DNA from: Rhodovibrio salinarum DSM 9154
GTDB taxonomy: Bacteria > Pseudomonadota > Alphaproteobacteria > Kiloniellales > Rhodovibrionaceae
Direction: 5' to 3'
Assembly (NCBI RefSeq): GCF_000515255.1
Contig: NZ_KI911559.1
Location: 2,739,660 to 2,803,659, forward strand
DNA: 64,000 bases
Positions within the stretch are counted from its first letter, which is position 1, and each line of letters opens with the position of its first letter. Under the pieces are notes generated by a model. It had not been told where the DNA came from, searched no databases, and was given only the letters and a program-made list of their open reading frames with translations. Positions 10,669 to 20,877 of this stretch are shown here, piece by piece. The translations under genes were made by a program, and so were the position numbers.

Positions 10669-11141
10669 GCGAATTCACCCATTTCGACGAGCGCGGCAAC
10701 GCCCGCATGGTGGATGTGAGCGCCAAGGACGAGACTGCGCGCACCGCCACCGCCAAGGCGCGCGTGACCATGGCCGAGGACACGGCGCGGCTGATCCGGG
10801 AAGGCGGGGTCAAGAAGGGCGACGTGCTGTCGGTCGCCCGGCTGGCCGGGATCATGGGCGCCAAACGCACACCCGACCTGATCCCGCTGTGCCACCCGCT
10901 GAGCCTGTCCAGCGTCGAGGTCGAACTGGCGCTGTCCGACGATGCGCCCGCGGTGGAAATCGCTGCAACCTGCAAGATCGCGGGCAAGACGGGTGTGGAG
11001 ATGGAGGCACTTACCGCCTGCTCCGTCGCCGCGCTCACGGTCTACGACATGTGCAAGGCAGTGGATAAGGCGATGACCATCACAGACGTCCGGGTCACGC
11101 ACAAATCGGGCGGAAAGTCCGGAACTTACGAGGCTGCTTGA
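10665..11141 (+). CDS. moaC: Cyclic pyranopterin monophosphate synthase
   Basis: This 158-residue enzyme makes cyclic pyranopterin monophosphate from the MoaA product, an early step of molybdenum cofactor synthesis. The conserved segments [16 protein letters not shown] and [20 protein letters not shown] include the active-site His and Lys region, and the C-terminus carries [19 protein letters not shown]. It overlaps trpC by four bases and shares one base with moeA (TGATG). moaA is not in the window. Confidence 0.97.
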   Translation: MSEFTHFDERGNARMVDVSAKDETARTATAKARVTMAEDTARLIREGGVKKGDVLSVARLAGIMGAKRTPDLIPLCHPLSLSSVEVELALSDDAPAVEIAATCKIAGKTGVEMEALTACSVAALTVYDMCKAVDKAMTITDVRVTHKSGGKSGTYEAA

Positions 11142-12346
11142 TGCTCTCGGTCGAGGATGCACGCACCCAGGTCCTGGCCGCTTTCACGCCCCTGCCGGCG
11201 GAGGTGGTGAGCGTCGAGCGGGCGCTGGGCCGTGTGCTGGCCCAGGATGTCGCCGCCCGCGTCACCCAACCGCCGCGCGACGTCTCCGCGATGGATGGCT
11301 ACGCCGTGCGCGCCCAGGATGTGGCCAATGCGCCGATCACAATGCGGGTGGTCGGGGAGGTTCCAGCCGGCGGCGATTTCGACCGTCCGCTCGGGCCCGG
11401 CGAAGCCGTGCGGATTTTCACGGGCGCGCCCCTGCCCCGAGACACCGACACCGTCGTCATCCAGGAAAACACCGCGCGCGACGGCGACCAAGTGACGGTC
11501 CAGCAGGCCGAACCCAAGGGGCGCTGGGTCCGCCCGGCGGGGTTGGATTTCCAGGCGGGTAGCGTCGGCCTCACCGCTGGACGTCAGTTGAGTGCCCGCG
11601 ATATCGGCCTCGCGGCTGCGATGAACCGCCCCTGGCTGTCGGTCCGCCGCAAGCCTCGCGTGGTGGTGCTCGCAACCGGCAACGAAATCGTCCTGCCGGG
11701 CGAGGAACTCGGGCCCAGCCAGATCGTCAGCTCCAACGGCTATGCCCTGTCCGCCTTCGTGGCGGCGTGCGGCGGCGAGCCGCTGCACCTGGGCGTCGCC
11801 CCCGACACCAAGGACGGGCTGCGCCAGATGCTGGCGGGCGCGGCGCAGGCGGACCTGCTGCTGACCAGCGGCGGCGTCAGTGTTGGCGAACACGACCTGG
11901 TTCAGGACGTGCTGACGGAAATGGGGGCGGATCTCGGTTTCTGGAAAATCGCCATGCGGCCGGGCAAGCCATTGATGCTGGCCAATCTGCAGGGAACGCC
12001 CGTGCTGGGCCTGCCGGGAAACCCGGTATCTGGTCTGGTTTGCTCGACCCTGTTCGTACGGCCGGCGATCGACCGCATGCTGGGCCGCGACGCCCCGGCG
12101 GAACCCCGCCTGCCTGCGTTGGCCGGGCGCGATCTGGACGAGAACGGCGGGCGTCAGGACTACATGCGCTGCACCCTGTCCCAGGACGCAGACGGCAACC
12201 GGATCGCCACCCCCTTCGACAAGCAGGACAGTTCGATGCTGAGCCGGCTCACCCAAGCGGACGCGCTGCTCGTGCGCGCGCCCCACGCGCCGGCCCAGGC
12301 GGCCGGCAGCCCGGTTGAGGTCGTGCCATTCGGGGCGGGAATTTAG
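11141..12346 (+). CDS. moeA: Molybdopterin molybdotransferase
   Basis: The 401-residue MoeA inserts molybdate into adenylylated molybdopterin. Motifs in order: RDVSAMDGYAVRAQD, IFTGAPLP, VVLATGNEIV, LLTSGGVSVGEHDLV, MRPGKPLMLANL and GLPGNPVSGLVC. I take the ATG at 11141, which overlaps the last base of the moaC stop; a TTG one codon upstream is less likely. It is the last gene of the trp-moa unit; lexA follows after 248 bases with its own promoter region. Confidence 0.96.
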   Translation: MLSVEDARTQVLAAFTPLPAEVVSVERALGRVLAQDVAARVTQPPRDVSAMDGYAVRAQDVANAPITMRVVGEVPAGGDFDRPLGPGEAVRIFTGAPLPRDTDTVVIQENTARDGDQVTVQQAEPKGRWVRPAGLDFQAGSVGLTAGRQLSARDIGLAAAMNRPWLSVRRKPRVVVLATGNEIVLPGEELGPSQIVSSNGYALSAFVAACGGEPLHLGVAPDTKDGLRQMLAGAAQADLLLTSGGVSVGEHDLVQDVLTEMGADLGFWKIAMRPGKPLMLANLQGTPVLGLPGNPVSGLVCSTLFVRPAIDRMLGRDAPAEPRLPALAGRDLDENGGRQDYMRCTLSQDADGNRIATPFDKQDSSMLSRLTQADALLVRAPHAPAQAAGSPVEVVPFGAGI

Positions 12347-12441
12347 TGCGCGCTAGCACACGGCCCTTTCGGGGTCACGGTTCTGCGTATTTGCCGTGAC
12401 AAGCCTCTCCGCCCACGCGAAGGGCGGTTGACGCTTCGACG

Positions 12442-12456
12442 GAACCAAAGTAGAAC
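12442..12456. promoter_or_regulatory. LexA (SOS) box of the alphaproteobacterial type
   Basis: The sequence GAAC-N7-GAAC lies here, which read on the other strand is GTTC-N7-GTTC, the direct-repeat LexA site established for alphaproteobacteria. It is 139 bases upstream of the lexA start codon, in the 248-base gap after moeA that otherwise shows no gene. It implies LexA autoregulation. I judged it by eye only. Confidence 0.75.
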
Positions 12457-12594
12457 ACGGCATTGAGTTGATGCTTTGTTCCGCGCCGACAATCGCACCC
12501 GTACGCCCTGAAAGTCGGGTTCGGGCCCCGGTTTAACGGTATTCCGCGCTGGGACAGGCAGCCTCGGGGGCAAAACGGCAAAGCGGATGCCAAC

Positions 12595-13350
12595 ATGCTG
12601 ACGCGCAAGCAACACGAACTGCTGCTCTATATCCACAAGCATCTCGGCGAACACGGCGTTTCGCCTTCGTTCGACGAGATGAAGGAAGCGCTCAATCTAA
12701 AGTCCAAATCTGGCATCCACCGTCTGATCAGCGGACTAGAGGAGCGTGGGTTTATCCGCCGGTTGCCGCATCGCGCCCGGGCACTGGAAGTGCTGCGCCT
12801 GCCAGGTGAGCCCTCCACTCAGACAGGCAGCGCGGAAGACGGTGCGCAAGACGCCGCCGGACACCCGCTGTCAGGAGCACACGGCCGCCCGGTCGGCGAC
12901 AACGTCGTGCAAGCGAACTTCCGCGCCCCCACCGTCCCCGAACTGGGCGCGACAACGGCTTCGCAGAATCTGCACCTGCCGCTCTACGGTCGGATCGCCG
13001 CCGGCACGCCGATCGAGGCGCTGCGCGACGAAAGCGCGTTCGTCGAAATTCCGGGGGCGATGGTAGGCGACGGCGAGCACTACTGCCTCGAAGTCGACGG
13101 CGACTCGATGATCGAAGCCGGCATCCACGACGGGGACACGGTCGTGATCCGCCGTGGCGAGCATGCAGAGCCTGGCGCGATCGTGGTCGCCCTGGTCGAT
13201 GGCGAGGAAGCCACCTTGAAGCGCATCCGCCGACGCGGCCACTCGATTGCCCTGGAACCCGCCAACCCGGCCTACGAAACCCGGATCTATCCCCCCGAAC
13301 GGGTCAAGGTGCAGGGCCGCTTGGTCGCCCTACTGCGTCGCTATCACTGA
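12595..13350 (+). CDS. lexA: LexA repressor, SOS regulator
   Basis: The 251-residue protein starts with the winged-helix domain [17 protein letters not shown] and a recognition helix near [17 protein letters not shown] variable linker (about residues 68-120) is followed by the self-cleavage site Ala136-Gly137 (GRIAAGTP) and the S24 peptidase core with catalytic Ser171 ([11 protein letters not shown]) and Lys209 (GEEATLKRI). RecA-stimulated autocleavage would lift repression of DNA repair genes. The box at 12442-12456 is its likely own operator. It is longer than E. coli LexA (202) because of the linker, as is usual in alphaproteobacteria. Confidence 0.97.
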   Translation: MLTRKQHELLLYIHKHLGEHGVSPSFDEMKEALNLKSKSGIHRLISGLEERGFIRRLPHRARALEVLRLPGEPSTQTGSAEDGAQDAAGHPLSGAHGRPVGDNVVQANFRAPTVPELGATTASQNLHLPLYGRIAAGTPIEALRDESAFVEIPGAMVGDGEHYCLEVDGDSMIEAGIHDGDTVVIRRGEHAEPGAIVVALVDGEEATLKRIRRRGHSIALEPANPAYETRIYPPERVKVQGRLVALLRRYH

Positions 13351-13423
13351 GGCGTCGCGCGCATAAACCCTCCACGGCCCGACATGAGCTTTGGGCTGGT
13401 GCTGATCTGGCCGTCGCGCGGTC

Positions 13424-15577
13424 TTACTCCCGGCCGCGTCGGCGAACCCAGGGGCGGGTGCCGCGATGCGCGCGGACTGTGTCGACGCGCGGGCCATCGC
13501 GCGCGAGGTAGATGGCGTGCGTCCCCGCACGCCAAAGGTCGAAGCGATCGACCAGGATGCTCGGTCGGGCGCATTTGATCCGCGCCACCGGCACCACCGC
13601 AACCAGCACGTCCGCCATACGGCAGTCCTCCGCCAGGGCGCGGCCGTCGCGTACCAGCGCGGCCGTCAGGCTATTCTTGCGGAACAGACAGGCCAGCGGG
13701 TCGCAGGTCAGATCCGCACTCTCCGCTTGCCCCCAAGGCGGCCAGGTCTGCACGCGTTGCGTGCCCAACCGCCGCATCCAGACATCGCGGCTGAACCGCT
13801 CGCGGCGCTGCGTACTGACCCACAACTCGCCGCTGGCGGCCCGCACGCCGATCAACCTGGCATCGCCCGTGACCAGTACATCCGGCCGCGGTCCCCAGGG
13901 CACGCTCAAACAGCCGACAGCGACCGCAGCCAGTCCCCAAAGCCGCCAGCGCCGTTGCCACAAGCACAACCAGACGCCCCCGGCAATGATCAGGGCGAGT
14001 CCCGCGCGGCTCGGCGACGGCAGCACCGCGACCGCCCCCGGCCAGTCCGCCACGGTTTCGGCGACGGCAAGCATGCCGGCGATCCCCCACCCCATGACCG
14101 TCAGCCCGAAGCCATCGAGGCCGAGCGGCATCAGCGCGAATGCGACGAGTGCGGCCGGCATGATCCAAAAGGCGGTGAGCGGCACGGCAACCAGATTCGC
14201 CGCCAAGCCATAGAGAGCCAGCCGGTTGAAGTGGAACACCGCAAACGGCCCCGTCGCCAAGATCGCGATCACGCTGGTGAGCGCCACGCTGCCGGCGTAC
14301 AGCACAAGCCGCATGGGGATGCTGCGCTGGCTGGTCCGCCCGAAGGTATGGCTGCGCAAACCCTCGTAGGCCGCGACCAGCGCCGTCGCGGCAGCGAACG
14401 ACATCTGGAAGGAGGCGCTAACCAGGCTTTCCGGATGGAGCAGCAGGACGACGAACGCGGCCCAGGCGACCAAGCGCATGGTCAGCGCACTGCGGTCGAG
14501 CGCAACCGCGAGCAGCACCAGCGCGAGCATCAGAAAGGCCCGCTGGGTCGGTATCGTCGCCCCGACCAGCCATAGGTAGCAAAAGCCAGCCAGGGCCGCT
14601 GCCAGGGCGGCCCACTTCTTCGCCTGCACCCGCACCGCAACGGCGGGCACGAGCGCGATCGCCGCCCGCACGGCGAAGAACACCAGCCCGGCGATCAGGC
14701 CAACGTGCAGGCCCGAGATCGCCAGCAAATGCGCGAGCCCGGAGTCCCGCATCGTCTGCAGCACGTCCTCGGGGATCGCGCTGCGCTCGCCGGTCATCAA
14801 CGCGGCGGCGACCGTGCCAGCGCGCCCGGGTACCGCCGCGCGCACCCGCCGGGCGATCGTCTGCCGGCGCTGCGCCCACCAAAGGTCCCACGCGCTTGGC
14901 CCTGCCCCCGGCGCGCGGGCCAGGCGCTCCACGCCACCCAACGCGAAACCGACCGCGCCCAATTGCTCGAAATAGGCCCGCCGGGCGAAGTCGTAGGCCC
15001 CGGGCGCGGCCGGCTCGGGCGGCGGCGATAGAACCGCCAGCAGACGCACCCGGTCCCCCGGCAAGATGTCCGGCGCGCCCGCGGAGACGGTCACACGCAC
15101 GACTGCCGGCGTCAGGTTGGCATCAAGCCGCGCCACAGCGACCTCGCCCAGGCGAAGACGGTGCCCGGTGGCCCGTGGCTCGACCTCCAGCACGGTCGCG
15201 TGGATCCGGGCGGGGCCATGCTCCTCCTGCAGAACCGGTGCTGCGACCAGATACGTGCGCAACTGCGCCGCGCCGAAACCAGCACCAACCGCCCCCAGCG
15301 CGAGCGCGCCGAGCATGACCCAGGTGCGCCCGCGCGCCTGCAGCGCAAACAAGGCCGCAAAGCCGACCGCAAGCAGACCGATCCAGCCCGGAGGTTCCCG
15401 CTGCAGGGTGAAGTAGACGGCGATGCCGCTGCCGAAGGCGACCGGCAACCACAGCGCCCAGCGCTCCCGCTCGGCCAGGAGCTGAATCTGCAGGGTGAGC
15501 CAGAGCGCGTTCAGCCGGCCGGCCAGCGCCTCGACCGCTGCTTGCCGCCCCACCCTCGCCCGCACCCGCCCACGCAT
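13424..15577 (-). CDS. comEC: ComEC/Rec2-family DNA-uptake channel protein
   Basis: A 717-residue polytopic membrane protein with an N-terminal DUF4131 region (about residues 40-220) and a Competence domain (about 240-520) containing LLAISGLHVGLIAGLVFF and PTQRAFLMLALVLLAVALDR. The C-terminal 160 residues are soluble and contain no recognisable metallo-beta-lactamase HxHxDH motif, so the nuclease-like domain of full-length ComEC is absent or degenerate. Homologues transport single-stranded DNA inward during transformation. It converges with lexA (73-base gap), a common alphaproteobacterial neighbourhood, and diverges from gltX. Confidence 0.9.
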   Translation of the reverse strand: MRGRVRARVGRQAAVEALAGRLNALWLTLQIQLLAERERWALWLPVAFGSGIAVYFTLQREPPGWIGLLAVGFAALFALQARGRTWVMLGALALGAVGAGFGAAQLRTYLVAAPVLQEEHGPARIHATVLEVEPRATGHRLRLGEVAVARLDANLTPAVVRVTVSAGAPDILPGDRVRLLAVLSPPPEPAAPGAYDFARRAYFEQLGAVGFALGGVERLARAPGAGPSAWDLWWAQRRQTIARRVRAAVPGRAGTVAAALMTGERSAIPEDVLQTMRDSGLAHLLAISGLHVGLIAGLVFFAVRAAIALVPAVAVRVQAKKWAALAAALAGFCYLWLVGATIPTQRAFLMLALVLLAVALDRSALTMRLVAWAAFVVLLLHPESLVSASFQMSFAAATALVAAYEGLRSHTFGRTSQRSIPMRLVLYAGSVALTSVIAILATGPFAVFHFNRLALYGLAANLVAVPLTAFWIMPAALVAFALMPLGLDGFGLTVMGWGIAGMLAVAETVADWPGAVAVLPSPSRAGLALIIAGGVWLCLWQRRWRLWGLAAVAVGCLSVPWGPRPDVLVTGDARLIGVRAASGELWVSTQRRERFSRDVWMRRLGTQRVQTWPPWGQAESADLTCDPLACLFRKNSLTAALVRDGRALAEDCRMADVLVAVVPVARIKCARPSILVDRFDLWRAGTHAIYLARDGPRVDTVRAHRGTRPWVRRRGRE

Positions 15578-15818
15578 ACCGCGCGCCCCAAGCCGTCATC
15601 ACGCGACGGCATGTTAGCAGATGCGCGCGTCCGGTGTACCCAAACGCGTCTCCAAGGCACTCTTGGCACGCTCATCGTGGCATGAAAGCGAACGCTATGC
15701 TAAACCCGCGCGCCTGAGACACCGCCGTGTCGCCGGCCGCAATGGCCCGCATGACCGACCCTGCCGCGCCATTGGTGTTTCATCCCGCCCAGAAGGCCCG
15801 TAACGCTTCGAGGAGACC

Positions 15819-17240
15819 ATGAGCGTCGTTACCCGTTTCGCACCCTCGCCCACCGGTTATCTACACATCGGCGGTGCACGCACGGCGCTGTTCAATTGGC
15901 TGTTCGCCCGACATCACGGGGGCAGCTTCCTGTTGCGGATCGAAGACACAGACCGCAAGCGCTCAACGCCCGAAGCGATCCAAGCGATCCTGGACGGGCT
16001 GAAATGGCTTGGTCTGGAATGGGATACCCAGCCGGTCTATCAATCGAAACGCCTGGAGCGACATGCGGAGATCGCCTACCAGCTGCTGGCGGATGGCAAC
16101 GCCTACCGGTGCTACGCCACCCAGGAGGAGCTGGAGGCGATGCGCGAGCAAGCGCGCAAGGAAGGCCGGCCGATCAAGTATGACGGCCGGTGGCGCGACC
16201 GCGATCCGTCGGAGGCCCCGGCCGACGTAACCCCGTGCATCCGCCTGCGCATGCCGCAGGAGGGGCAGGCCACCCTGCACGACCGGGTGCAGGGTGCGGT
16301 CACGGTCGACAACGCGCAGCTCGACGACATGGTGATCCTGCGCCAGGACGGCACTCCGACCTACAACCTGTCGGTCGTGGTCGACGATTACGACATGGAC
16401 ATCACTCATGTGATCCGGGGCGACGATCACCTGACCAACGCCTTCAAGCAGGCCAAGGTCTACGAGCTGCTCGGCTGGGAAGCGCCGGTGTTCTCGCACA
16501 TCCCGCTGATCCACGGCCCCGACGGTGCCAAGATGTCGAAACGCCACGGCGCCGTTGGCGTGGAAACCTATCGCGACAAGGGCTACCTGCCCGAAGCCAT
16601 GCGCAACTATCTGCTGCGTCTGGGCTGGGGGCACGGCGACCTGGAGATTGTCCCGACAGACCAGGCGATCGAGCTGTTCGATCTGGACGGTGTCGGCAAA
16701 TCCGCCGCGCGGTTCGATTTCGACAAGCTGGACAACTTCAACGGCCACTACATGCGCCAGGCCGACGATAGCCGCCTAACCGATCTGGTCCAGGAACGCC
16801 TGGAGGCCGAATTGGGTCGCGAGCTGACCGGAGACGACCGCTCGCGCCTTCTGGCCGGCATGGATGGCCTGAAACAACGGGCCAAGACGCTGCAGGAATT
16901 GGCCGAAAGCGCCAAGTTCTACGTCCACCGGCCGCAGGAATTGACACCGAAGGCCGCCAAGCAACTGGCCGGCGACGCCCGCCCACGCCTGGCGCAACTA
17001 TCCGACCGGCTCGAGAGCCTCTCGAACTGGAACCAGGATCTGATCGAAAGTGAAACCCGCGATTTCGCGGAAGGTCTCGAACTCGGCCTCGGCAAGGTGG
17101 CGCAGCCGCTGCGCGCAGCGCTGACGGGTTCGACCGTCTCGCCGGGGATTTTCGAGGTCATGGAGGTTCTTGGCCGGCAGGAGACACTTGCCCGTCTGCG
17201 CGCCGCCGCAACGACACAAGATACCGAAGCAGGGCAGTAA
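15819..17240 (+). CDS. gltX: Glutamyl-tRNA synthetase
   Basis: The 473-residue class Ic synthetase has the HIGH-type signature near the N-terminus ([20 protein letters not shown]) and the KMSKRHG loop near residue 240. The C-terminal helical anticodon-binding half (about 330-473) is complete. It charges tRNA-Glu. Alphaproteobacteria often carry two GltX copies, one of which may be less discriminating toward tRNA-Gln; which type this is cannot be decided here. A GGAG element precedes the ATG. gltA follows on the same strand after 147 bases. Confidence 0.96.
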   Translation: MSVVTRFAPSPTGYLHIGGARTALFNWLFARHHGGSFLLRIEDTDRKRSTPEAIQAILDGLKWLGLEWDTQPVYQSKRLERHAEIAYQLLADGNAYRCYATQEELEAMREQARKEGRPIKYDGRWRDRDPSEAPADVTPCIRLRMPQEGQATLHDRVQGAVTVDNAQLDDMVILRQDGTPTYNLSVVVDDYDMDITHVIRGDDHLTNAFKQAKVYELLGWEAPVFSHIPLIHGPDGAKMSKRHGAVGVETYRDKGYLPEAMRNYLLRLGWGHGDLEIVPTDQAIELFDLDGVGKSAARFDFDKLDNFNGHYMRQADDSRLTDLVQERLEAELGRELTGDDRSRLLAGMDGLKQRAKTLQELAESAKFYVHRPQELTPKAAKQLAGDARPRLAQLSDRLESLSNWNQDLIESETRDFAEGLELGLGKVAQPLRAALTGSTVSPGIFEVMEVLGRQETLARLRAAATTQDTEAGQ

Positions 17241-17387
17241 GATGACCGATCGGTTGCCTGGAGGTTGAAAATTCACCTCCTTCGCACCGCGTTGATCGCC
17301 CACCCCCTAGCTTCTATGCTGCGTCGCAGCTAACTTCCGCCCGACACGCGGGTGCCTACCTCCAACAGCTATACGGAAAGCAGGGCC

Positions 17388-18719
17388 ATGAACGACAGCA
17401 AGGGCGCGGCCCAGCAGGCGTCCGGTCAGAAGACCGCGACCCTGACGGACCACGAGACCGGCGAGAGCTACGAGCTTCCCATCCTCGACGGCAATATGGG
17501 CCCGCGCGTCTATGACGTGCGTAAGCTGTATGCCCAAACCGGCGCGTTCACCTACGACCCCGGCTTCACGTCGACGGCAAGCTGCAAGTCCGACATCACC
17601 TTCATCGACGGTGAGAAAGGCCAGCTGCTGCACCGCGGCTACACCATCCAGGACCTCGCCGAGAACAGCGATTTCATGGAGGTGTGCTACCTGCTGCTGC
17701 ACGGCGAGCTGCCGAACCGCTCGGAGAAGACGGAATTCGAGAGCGCCATCACCTACCACACGATGCTGCACGAGCAGATGCTCTACTTCTTCCGCGGCTT
17801 CCGCCGCGATGCGCATCCGATGGCGGTGATGGTAGGCGCGGTTGGCGCGCTGTCGGCCTTCTATCACGACTCCACCGACATCACCGACCCGCACCAGCGG
17901 ATGATCGCCTCGCATCGGCTGATCGCGAAGATGCCGACGATCGCGGCGATGGCCTACAAGTTCTCGGTTGGCCAACCGTTCATCTATCCGCGCAACGACC
18001 TGAGCTACGCGGAGAACTTCCTGTACATGACCTTCGCCGTGCCGGCGGAGGAGTACGTGGTCTCCCCCACGCTCGCCCGCGCGATGGATCGGATCTTCAT
18101 CCTGCACGCCGACCACGAGCAGAACGCCTCCACCTCGACGGTGCGGATTGCCGGTTCCTCCGGGGCCAACCCGTTCGCCTGTATCGCGGCCGGCATCGCC
18201 TCGCTGTGGGGACCGGCGCACGGCGGCGCCAACCAGGCGGTGCTGGAAATGCTGCAGCAGATCGGCAGCAAGGACCGGATTCCCGAGTTCCTGGAGCGCG
18301 CCAAGGACAAGGACGATCCCTTCCGCCTGATGGGCTTCGGCCACCGGGTCTACAAGAACCACGATCCGCGTGCGCAGGTGCTGCGCGAAAGCGCTCACGA
18401 GGTCCTGGACGAGCTCGGCAAGCGCGACGACCCGCTGCTCGACCTCGCCATGGAGCTGGAGCGGATCGCGCTGTCCGACTCCTATTTCGTCGAGAAGAAG
18501 CTGTTCCCGAACGTCGACTTCTATTCAGGCATCATCCTGAAGGCGATGGGCTTCCCCTCCTCGATGTTCACCGTGCTGTTCGCACTGGCGCGCACGGTCG
18601 GCTGGGTCGCCCAGTGGAAGGAGATGATCGAGGATCCGGGCCAGAAGATCAGCCGGCCGCGTCAGCTCTACACCGGCTACGGCCCGCGCGATTTCGTGCC
18701 GCAGGATCAGCGGGACTAA
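17388..18719 (+). CDS. gltA: Citrate synthase (type II, hexameric type)
   Basis: The 443-residue protein condenses acetyl-CoA and oxaloacetate at the entry of the TCA cycle. Its N-terminal region with [16 protein letters not shown] is typical of the NADH-sensitive type II enzyme of Gram-negative bacteria. Active-site segments are [45 protein letters not shown] and [17 protein letters not shown] choose the ATG at 17388 over a GTG at 17352 because it is preceded by GGAAAGCAGGG and gives a normal N-terminus. A strong terminator lies 25 bases past the stop. Confidence 0.97.
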   Translation: MNDSKGAAQQASGQKTATLTDHETGESYELPILDGNMGPRVYDVRKLYAQTGAFTYDPGFTSTASCKSDITFIDGEKGQLLHRGYTIQDLAENSDFMEVCYLLLHGELPNRSEKTEFESAITYHTMLHEQMLYFFRGFRRDAHPMAVMVGAVGALSAFYHDSTDITDPHQRMIASHRLIAKMPTIAAMAYKFSVGQPFIYPRNDLSYAENFLYMTFAVPAEEYVVSPTLARAMDRIFILHADHEQNASTSTVRIAGSSGANPFACIAAGIASLWGPAHGGANQAVLEMLQQIGSKDRIPEFLERAKDKDDPFRLMGFGHRVYKNHDPRAQVLRESAHEVLDELGKRDDPLLDLAMELERIALSDSYFVEKKLFPNVDFYSGIILKAMGFPSSMFTVLFALARTVGWVAQWKEMIEDPGQKISRPRQLYTGYGPRDFVPQDQRD

Positions 18720-18744
18720 CGCCGCGTCATACCTGACGACAAAA

Positions 18745-18775
18745 CCCCTTACCGCACACGCGGTAAGGGGTTTTT
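18745..18775. terminator. Rho-independent terminator after gltA, probably bidirectional
   Basis: A perfect 10-bp stem (CCCCTTACCG at 18745-18754, CGGTAAGGGG at 18761-18770) encloses a 6-base loop and is followed by five T. On the opposite strand an A-rich stretch before the stem becomes a short U run, so it could also end the lpxB transcript arriving from the right (lpxB stop at 18830). Confidence 0.9.
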
Positions 18776-18829
18776 CTTTGGCGTTATAGGCAATGCATCC
18801 GCTTTTTGCAGACACATGCTCCCAGGTCC

Positions 18830-19999
18830 CTAACGATCCGCCCCTGCCGCCTCCAAAACGATCCGTGCGGCCTTACGGCTCGGCGGCTCGCCGAATGCGC
18901 CCAGCGCCTTTGCCGCCTCCTGACAGGCGCTGACATAGGCCGCCCGGCGCTCGGTATCGTCCAGTAGCGGCTGCAGCGCGTCAGCCAGTTTGGTAGGCGT
19001 GCAATCCTCCTGCAGCATCTCCGGCTGGATCGGCCGGTCCATCACCAGGTTGGGGAGGCTGACATAGCGCACGTGGATCAAGCGGCGGGCCAGGAAGGCA
19101 GTGAGGCGGTTAACGCGGTAGGCGACCACGGTGGGCAGTTGCGCCACCGCCAACTCCACCGCCACGGTGCCGGACGCGGCGATCGCTGCGTGCGAGGCCG
19201 CGAAGGCGGTATAGCGTTCCTCCGTCCCGGTCACGACCGTGACCGGAACCGGCCAGGCCCGGGTCACTCGCCGCACCCGCCGCTCGACCCCCGCGACGGT
19301 CGGCAGCACGACATGCAGGTCCGGCAGTTGTTGGGCGAGCAGCGCGACCGTTTCCTCGAACACGGGCAGCAGTCGTTTGACCTCGCTCTTCCGGCTGCCT
19401 GGGAGCAAGCAGATCAGTGGTGCCTGGGTCGGGATGGTGTGTTGCGCCCGGAACTGCAATGTGTCGAACGTTCGCCCGGCCGTCTCGACCACGGGATGAC
19501 CGACGAAATCGGTCGCCAGACCGTGTTGTTCGAAAATCGGCGGCTCGAATGGCAACAGCGTTAGCAGTCGGTCCAGATAACCGGCCATCGCCTTCGCCCG
19601 CCAAGGCTTCCAGGCCCAGACCTGCGGGGCGACGTAATGAATCCTCGGGCAGCCGATGCCGGTCAGCTTGTGCATCACGCGCAGCGTGAATGAGGGGCTG
19701 TCGATCGTGACCACAGCGTCCGGCCGCAGCGCACGAGCCGCAGCCACCGTCTGACGCATCCGCGTCAGGATCCGCGGCAAGTGCGGCAGCACCTCCGCAA
19801 GCCCCATCACCGACAAGTCGCTCATCGGGAAGAGGCTCTGCAGCCCCTCGCCTTCCATCCGGTCGCCACCGACACCGGCGAAACGCACACGCCCACCCGT
19901 CTCCGCCTTGAGCTCCGCCATCAGGCGCGCGCCCAACTGGTCGCCGGACGGCTCGCCCGCGACCAGGAAGATCAGCGGTCCGCCCGTAGTACTCGTCAT
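18830..19999 (-). CDS. lpxB: Lipid-A-disaccharide synthase
   Basis: A 389-residue GT19 glycosyltransferase that joins UDP-diacylglucosamine and lipid X to make the lipid A disaccharide. It begins with IFLVAGEPSGDQLGARLM and carries the family segments FAGVGGDRMEGEG, IDSPSFTLRVM, YVAPQVWAWKPWRAKAM, LLPFEPPIFE, FVGHPVVE, LLPGSRKSEVKRLLP and AIAASGTVAVELA. The open frame runs far upstream over lpxI in another frame; the ATG at 19999 starts the conserved protein. It is the last gene of the lpx run, 20 bases after lpxI. Confidence 0.96.
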   Translation of the reverse strand: MTSTTGGPLIFLVAGEPSGDQLGARLMAELKAETGGRVRFAGVGGDRMEGEGLQSLFPMSDLSVMGLAEVLPHLPRILTRMRQTVAAARALRPDAVVTIDSPSFTLRVMHKLTGIGCPRIHYVAPQVWAWKPWRAKAMAGYLDRLLTLLPFEPPIFEQHGLATDFVGHPVVETAGRTFDTLQFRAQHTIPTQAPLICLLPGSRKSEVKRLLPVFEETVALLAQQLPDLHVVLPTVAGVERRVRRVTRAWPVPVTVVTGTEERYTAFAASHAAIAASGTVAVELAVAQLPTVVAYRVNRLTAFLARRLIHVRYVSLPNLVMDRPIQPEMLQEDCTPTKLADALQPLLDDTERRAAYVSACQEAAKALGAFGEPPSRKAARIVLEAAGADR

Positions 20000-20019
20000 A
20001 CCATCATCCCTGTTCAGGC

Positions 20020-20877
20020 TCAGGCGGCGCCGGAATCGGGCGCGTTCCTCGCCGTACCGGCCCTCTCGACGCCGTACAAGAAAAGGTGCGCCGCATCGGC
20101 CGCCTTGATCGTCCCCTCCGGGTTCACCATCAACGCGCCTCCTGCGCTGATGGCGATTCCGCTCAGGCCCGCGGCTTGTGCGCCTTCCACCGTGCGCTCG
20201 CCAATCGTCGGCAGGTCGGCGCGTGCATCCTGCTGCGGCTTCTTGATCTTGACCAACACCCCACCCGGCCCCGGCCGCCGGAGTCCACCGCAGCGCGCAA
20301 GCAGGCGATCCGTCCCCTCGATCGCCTCGACCCCCAGCACCAGTCCCTGCTGCACGACAACGGCCTGGCCGACGTCCTGCTCTCCCAAGGCCCGCGCGAC
20401 CGCCAGGCCGCGTCTGATATCCTCGAAGGCAGCCGCATCCGGGGTATGACGCCCCAGCACCCCGGCGCCTGCCAACACATCGGGCAGCACCTCGTGCAGG
20501 CCGACCATACGGAAGCCCTCGTGCTCCAGAAGCGCCATGACGGCCCGCAACAGTCCATCGTCCCCGAGGGCGCGGGTGCCCAGCCGGCCCAGAAAGCGTG
20601 CAGCCGTGAAGTCCGGGCGAATCTCCCCGAACGATGGCCGGCGCACGGGCCCTGCCATGACCAAATCCTGGCAGCCGGCCTTCCGCAGGGCCTTCAACGC
20701 CTGCCCGGCGGCGCCCAACCGGGTCCAGACATGCTCGACATCGCCGTCCAGGGTTGCGGGATCGGTCTGACCGTCGAACGCGACGACGAAGACCTCCCGG
20801 CCCGCACGCCGGCAAGACTCGACGATCTGGCGGGGCAGCGGGCCGCCGCCGGCTAGGATGCCGAGCTTATCCGGCAT
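20020..20877 (-). CDS. lpxI: UDP-2,3-diacylglucosamine pyrophosphatase, LpxI type
   Basis: This 285-residue DUF1009 protein begins KLGILAGGGPLPRQIVE and ends with the AGLSGIAISAGGALMVN region. LpxI cleaves UDP-2,3-diacylglucosamine to lipid X and replaces LpxH in alphaproteobacteria. I start it at the ATG at 20877, which overlaps the lpxA end by 11 bases; a frame extending to 20919 gives an atypical basic leader. It sits between lpxA and lpxB, the standard order. Confidence 0.93.
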   Translation of the reverse strand: MPDKLGILAGGGPLPRQIVESCRRAGREVFVVAFDGQTDPATLDGDVEHVWTRLGAAGQALKALRKAGCQDLVMAGPVRRPSFGEIRPDFTAARFLGRLGTRALGDDGLLRAVMALLEHEGFRMVGLHEVLPDVLAGAGVLGRHTPDAAAFEDIRRGLAVARALGEQDVGQAVVVQQGLVLGVEAIEGTDRLLARCGGLRRPGPGGVLVKIKKPQQDARADLPTIGERTVEGAQAAGLSGIAISAGGALMVNPEGTIKAADAAHLFLYGVERAGTARNAPDSGAA

